Below are positions 61,407 to 64,000 of a stretch of 64,000 nt of DNA, piece after piece. Made by a program: the position numbers and the translations under genes. Below the pieces are notes generated by a model that did not search any database, was not told the origin of the DNA, and was given only the letters and a program-made list of their open reading frames with translations. How positions within the stretch are numbered: the first letter of the stretch is position 1; every line of letters begins with the position of its first letter. Source of the DNA: Oscillospiraceae bacterium (GTDB lineage Bacteria > Bacillota > Clostridia > Oscillospirales > Acutalibacteraceae); assembly GCA_025757685.1 (NCBI GenBank), contig CP107220.1, forward strand, positions 1,323,501 to 1,387,500, read 5' to 3'.

Positions 61407-63287
61407 ATGGAACAACTTAAAGAAGAATATCAGCTGCCGGTCTACCTCTTCCACGAGGGCAAAAACTATGAAGCATACCGTTTCTTCGGTGTTCATAAAA
61501 TAAAAAAAGGTACCTACGCTTTTCGCGTGTGGGCGCCCCACGCCGTGGGTGTGGCTGTGGCCGGTGACTTTAACGATTGGTCCGAGACAGCCAACCCCAT
61601 GACCCTCATTGCACCGGAGATCTGGGAAGCGGTGGTGGACGGTGTTTCCAAGTATGACTGCTACAAATACGCCATTCAAACGACGGACGGTCGCCTGCTG
61701 ATGAAAGCGGACCCCTACGCCGTGCACCAAGAGACCCGACCGGGCACCGCCTCCAAGGTCTATGACCTGCCCAGCTACAAGTGGACGGACAGCGACTGGT
61801 TTGCCCGGCAAAAAGAAGTCTCTGTGCTGGACAAACCGGTGAATATTTATGAAATTCACTTTGGCTCCTGGAAGCAGCACGAGGACGGCACATTTCTTAC
61901 CTACCGGGAAATGGCAGACACGCTGGTGCCCTATGTAAAGGATATGGGCTACACCCATATTGAGATGATGCCCATTATGGAGTATCCCTTCGACGGCTCC
62001 TGGGGCTATCAGGTCACCGGATACTTTGCCCCCACCTCACGCTATGGGGTACCGGAGGACTTAATGTACTTTATGGACACCTGTCACAAGGCGGGGATCG
62101 GCGTGATCCTGGACTGGGTGCCCGCCCACTTTCCCAAGGACGCGCACGGGCTGTACGCATTTGATGGGGAATGCACCTACGAGTACAGCGACCTGAAAAA
62201 AGGCGAGCACAAGGAATGGGGCACCCGGGTCTTTGACTACGGCAAAAATGAAGTGCGTTCTTTTCTCATCAGCTCTGCCATGTACTGGGCCGATCTGTTC
62301 CACTTTGACGGTATTCGGGTAGACGCAGTGGCCAGTATGCTGTACCTGGATTACGGCAGAGAGCCGGGAGAATGGACCCCCAATAAGGACGGCGGCAACG
62401 AGAACTACGAGGCGGTGGACTTCTTCCGCCAGCTGAACAGTGCGGTGCTCACCCGCCACCCGTCCATGATGATGATCGCCGAGGAGTCCACTGCTTGGCC
62501 CATGATCACCATGCCCCCGGATGTAGGCGGCCTGGGCTTTAACTTTAAGTGGAATATGGGCTGGATGAACGATATGCTCCGGTATATGAGCCTGGATCCA
62601 CTGTTCCGCAAGGGCAACCACGACTGCATTACCTTTAGCTTTTTCTACGCCTTTAGCGAAAACTTTGTGCTGCCCATCAGCCACGACGAGGTGGTGCACG
62701 GCAAGTGCTCCCTAATCGGCAAAATGCCCGGCGAATACGACGATAAATTCAGCAGTATGCGTCTGTTCTTTGCCTATATGATGGCCCACCCGGGCAAGAA
62801 GCTGCTGTTTATGGGCAGCGAATTCGGCCAATTCAAGGAATGGGCGTACAAAGAGGGACTGGACTGGCTGCTGCTGGATTACGAAAAGCACCGCCAGCTG
62901 CAAGCCTTCTCTAAGGAACTGAACCACTTTTATACCGCGCACCCGGCGCTGTGGCAGATTGATTACAGCTGGGAGGGATTCCAGTGGATCAGCTCCGACG
63001 ACAACAGCAACTCGGTGATCGCCTTCCGCCGCATAGACCGAGACGGCAAGGATCTGATCACGGTATTTAACTTCACCCCCAACGATCACGAGGACTACCG
63101 CATCGGTGTGCCGGAAAAGGGCACTTATAAAGTGGTCATGGACACGGCGCTGAAAAAATACGGCGGCACCAAACCCCGACTGTGCGGCACCTACAAAACG
63201 AAAAAAATACCTATGCACAATATGGAGCAAAGCATCAGCCTGAAACTCAGCGGACTGTCTGCCTTGTATCTTGAAAAAATAAAGTAA
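61407..63287 (+). CDS. glgB: 1,4-alpha-glucan branching enzyme
   Basis: 626 residues, GH13. It makes the alpha-1,6 branches of glycogen. An N-terminal CBM48 ([21 protein letters not shown]) is followed by the barrel: [19 protein letters not shown], the nucleophile in G-I-R-V-D-A-V, the acid in M-I-A-E-E-S-T, and I-S-H-D-E-V-V-H-G. The C-terminal beta-domain ends [15 protein letters not shown]. Clear ribosome site (GGGAG). It is followed after 11 bases by glgC, giving a glycogen-synthesis operon. Confidence 0.97.
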   Translation: MEQLKEEYQLPVYLFHEGKNYEAYRFFGVHKIKKGTYAFRVWAPHAVGVAVAGDFNDWSETANPMTLIAPEIWEAVVDGVSKYDCYKYAIQTTDGRLLMKADPYAVHQETRPGTASKVYDLPSYKWTDSDWFARQKEVSVLDKPVNIYEIHFGSWKQHEDGTFLTYREMADTLVPYVKDMGYTHIEMMPIMEYPFDGSWGYQVTGYFAPTSRYGVPEDLMYFMDTCHKAGIGVILDWVPAHFPKDAHGLYAFDGECTYEYSDLKKGEHKEWGTRVFDYGKNEVRSFLISSAMYWADLFHFDGIRVDAVASMLYLDYGREPGEWTPNKDGGNENYEAVDFFRQLNSAVLTRHPSMMMIAEESTAWPMITMPPDVGGLGFNFKWNMGWMNDMLRYMSLDPLFRKGNHDCITFSFFYAFSENFVLPISHDEVVHGKCSLIGKMPGEYDDKFSSMRLFFAYMMAHPGKKLLFMGSEFGQFKEWAYKEGLDWLLLDYEKHRQLQAFSKELNHFYTAHPALWQIDYSWEGFQWISSDDNSNSVIAFRRIDRDGKDLITVFNFTPNDHEDYRIGVPEKGTYKVVMDTALKKYGGTKPRLCGTYKTKKIPMHNMEQSISLKLSGLSALYLEKIK

Positions 63288-63298
63288 GGAGAACCACT

Positions 63299-64000
63299 AT
63301 GGCACACAAAACAAATGTTGTTGCAATGCTGCTGGCCGGCGGCCAGGGCAGCAGACTGGGCGTGCTCACCAAAAACATTGCCAAGCCTGCCGTACCCTAC
63401 GGCGGCAACTACCGCATCATCGACTTTCCGCTATCCAACTGCGTCAACAGCGGTATTTACACCGTTGGCGTACTGACCCAATATCAGCCGCTGGAATTGA
63501 ACGACTATTTGGGCAACGGTCAGCCCTGGGATCTGGACCGCCAAAACGGCGGCGTACATATTCTCTCCCCTTATGAGGCCATCGGCGGCGCCGAGTGGTA
63601 TAAGGGCACGGCCAACGCCATTTACCAAAACATCAATTTTATTGAGAAGTACGACCCGGAATATGTAGTGGTGCTCTCCGGCGACCACATCTACAAGATG
63701 AACTACGCCAAGATGATCGACTTCCACAAAAAACACAATGCGGACTGTACCATCGCTGTGCTGGAGGTGCCGTGGGAGGAGGCCTCCCGCTTTGGTATTC
63801 TGGCTACCGACGAGGACGACCGTATTTACGAATTTGCCGAGAAGCCGGCCCAGCCCAAGAGCAACAAAGCCTCTATGGGCGTGTATGTATTCAGCTGGAG
63901 CAAGCTGCGCCAGTACCTGGAGCTGGACGAGGCAGACCCCAACTCTGCCAACGACTTTGGCAAGAATGTGATTCCTGCCATGCTGAACGCCGGCGAGCGG
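63299..64000 (+). CDS. glgC: Glucose-1-phosphate adenylyltransferase (partial)
   Basis: 234 residues in the window; the gene runs off the right edge. It makes ADP-glucose, the glycogen precursor, and is the regulated step. Present are the nucleotide loop [55 protein letters not shown] and E-K-P-A. AAGGAGA is 6 bases from the ATG. Further glg genes probably follow. Confidence 0.96.
   Translation, partial: MAHKTNVVAMLLAGGQGSRLGVLTKNIAKPAVPYGGNYRIIDFPLSNCVNSGIYTVGVLTQYQPLELNDYLGNGQPWDLDRQNGGVHILSPYEAIGGAEWYKGTANAIYQNINFIEKYDPEYVVVLSGDHIYKMNYAKMIDFHKKHNADCTIAVLEVPWEEASRFGILATDEDDRIYEFAEKPAQPKSNKASMGVYVFSWSKLRQYLELDEADPNSANDFGKNVIPAMLNAGER

Overview
The window reads as a chromosomal segment of an anaerobic, Gram-positive, moderately GC-rich Clostridia member, most like gut Oscillospirales/Ruminococcaceae. 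This is inferred from gene content: an EFR1-type ferredoxin, the DapL route to diaminopimelate, a cysteine desulfurase-ThiI pair, a rhodanese-less ThiI, an ANTAR regulator, glycogen genes, sortase-B-like and zinc-ribbon/FHA proteins, strong AGGAGG ribosome sites and sigma-A promoters. No rRNA, tRNA, CRISPR array, transposase or prophage was seen. The genus cannot be named from the sequence alone.

Layout. 1-5300: the end of a HypE-like gene, an EFR1 ferredoxin, an amidohydrolase, a membrane-anchored esterase and a secreted Ig/Fn3-like protein. 5342-27631: one long minus-strand cluster holding two Ser/Thr kinases, two PP2C phosphatases, eight FHA-domain proteins (one fused to a kinase, one to an extracellular VWA domain), six proteins with zinc-ribbon-like N-termini, a 1874-residue Ig-repeat surface protein and several membrane or secreted proteins. 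27900-31100: an esterase, ilvC and an FCD-type GntR regulator. 31295-36398: a DUF815 ATPase, a two-component system and an HtrA protease. 36463-39826: ridA-ilvA, sfsA and an orphan solute-binding lipoprotein. 40087-46458: a seven-gene operon for D-amino acids and pyroglutamate. 46878-48369: a small sigma-like regulator pair and a DUF1624 membrane protein. 48555-53468: thioesterase, HAD-NUDIX fusion, cysteine desulfurase, ThiI and a degenerate sortase. 53521-64000: a secreted EEP-family protein, a DUF6056-like membrane protein, an ANTAR-dapF-dapL-purC-purB operon and, divergently, glgB-glgC (cut by the window end).

Two systems stand out. The 22-kb FHA/kinase/phosphatase cluster looks like a self-contained phosphothreonine signalling hub coupled to the cell surface: kinases write, PP2C enzymes erase, and FHA proteins read. 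One FHA protein carries five T-E-P-[L/I] repeats that fit the pThr(+3) preference of FHA domains, and two zinc-ribbon FHA paralogues share a K-T-[V/I]-G motif. No type VI or type VII secretion machinery is present in the window. The 40-46 kb operon joins alanine racemase, a D-amino-acid aminotransferase, both halves (DUF1445 and DUF4392) of what is a single D-glutamate cyclase protein in animals, and the three 5-oxoprolinase subunits. It predicts a route from D-alanine via D-glutamate and 5-oxoproline to glutamate.

Gene starts were chosen by ribosome binding site and spacing. Promoters are by-eye matches to TTGACA-17-TATAAT, and terminators are by-eye hairpins. None has been tested computationally.
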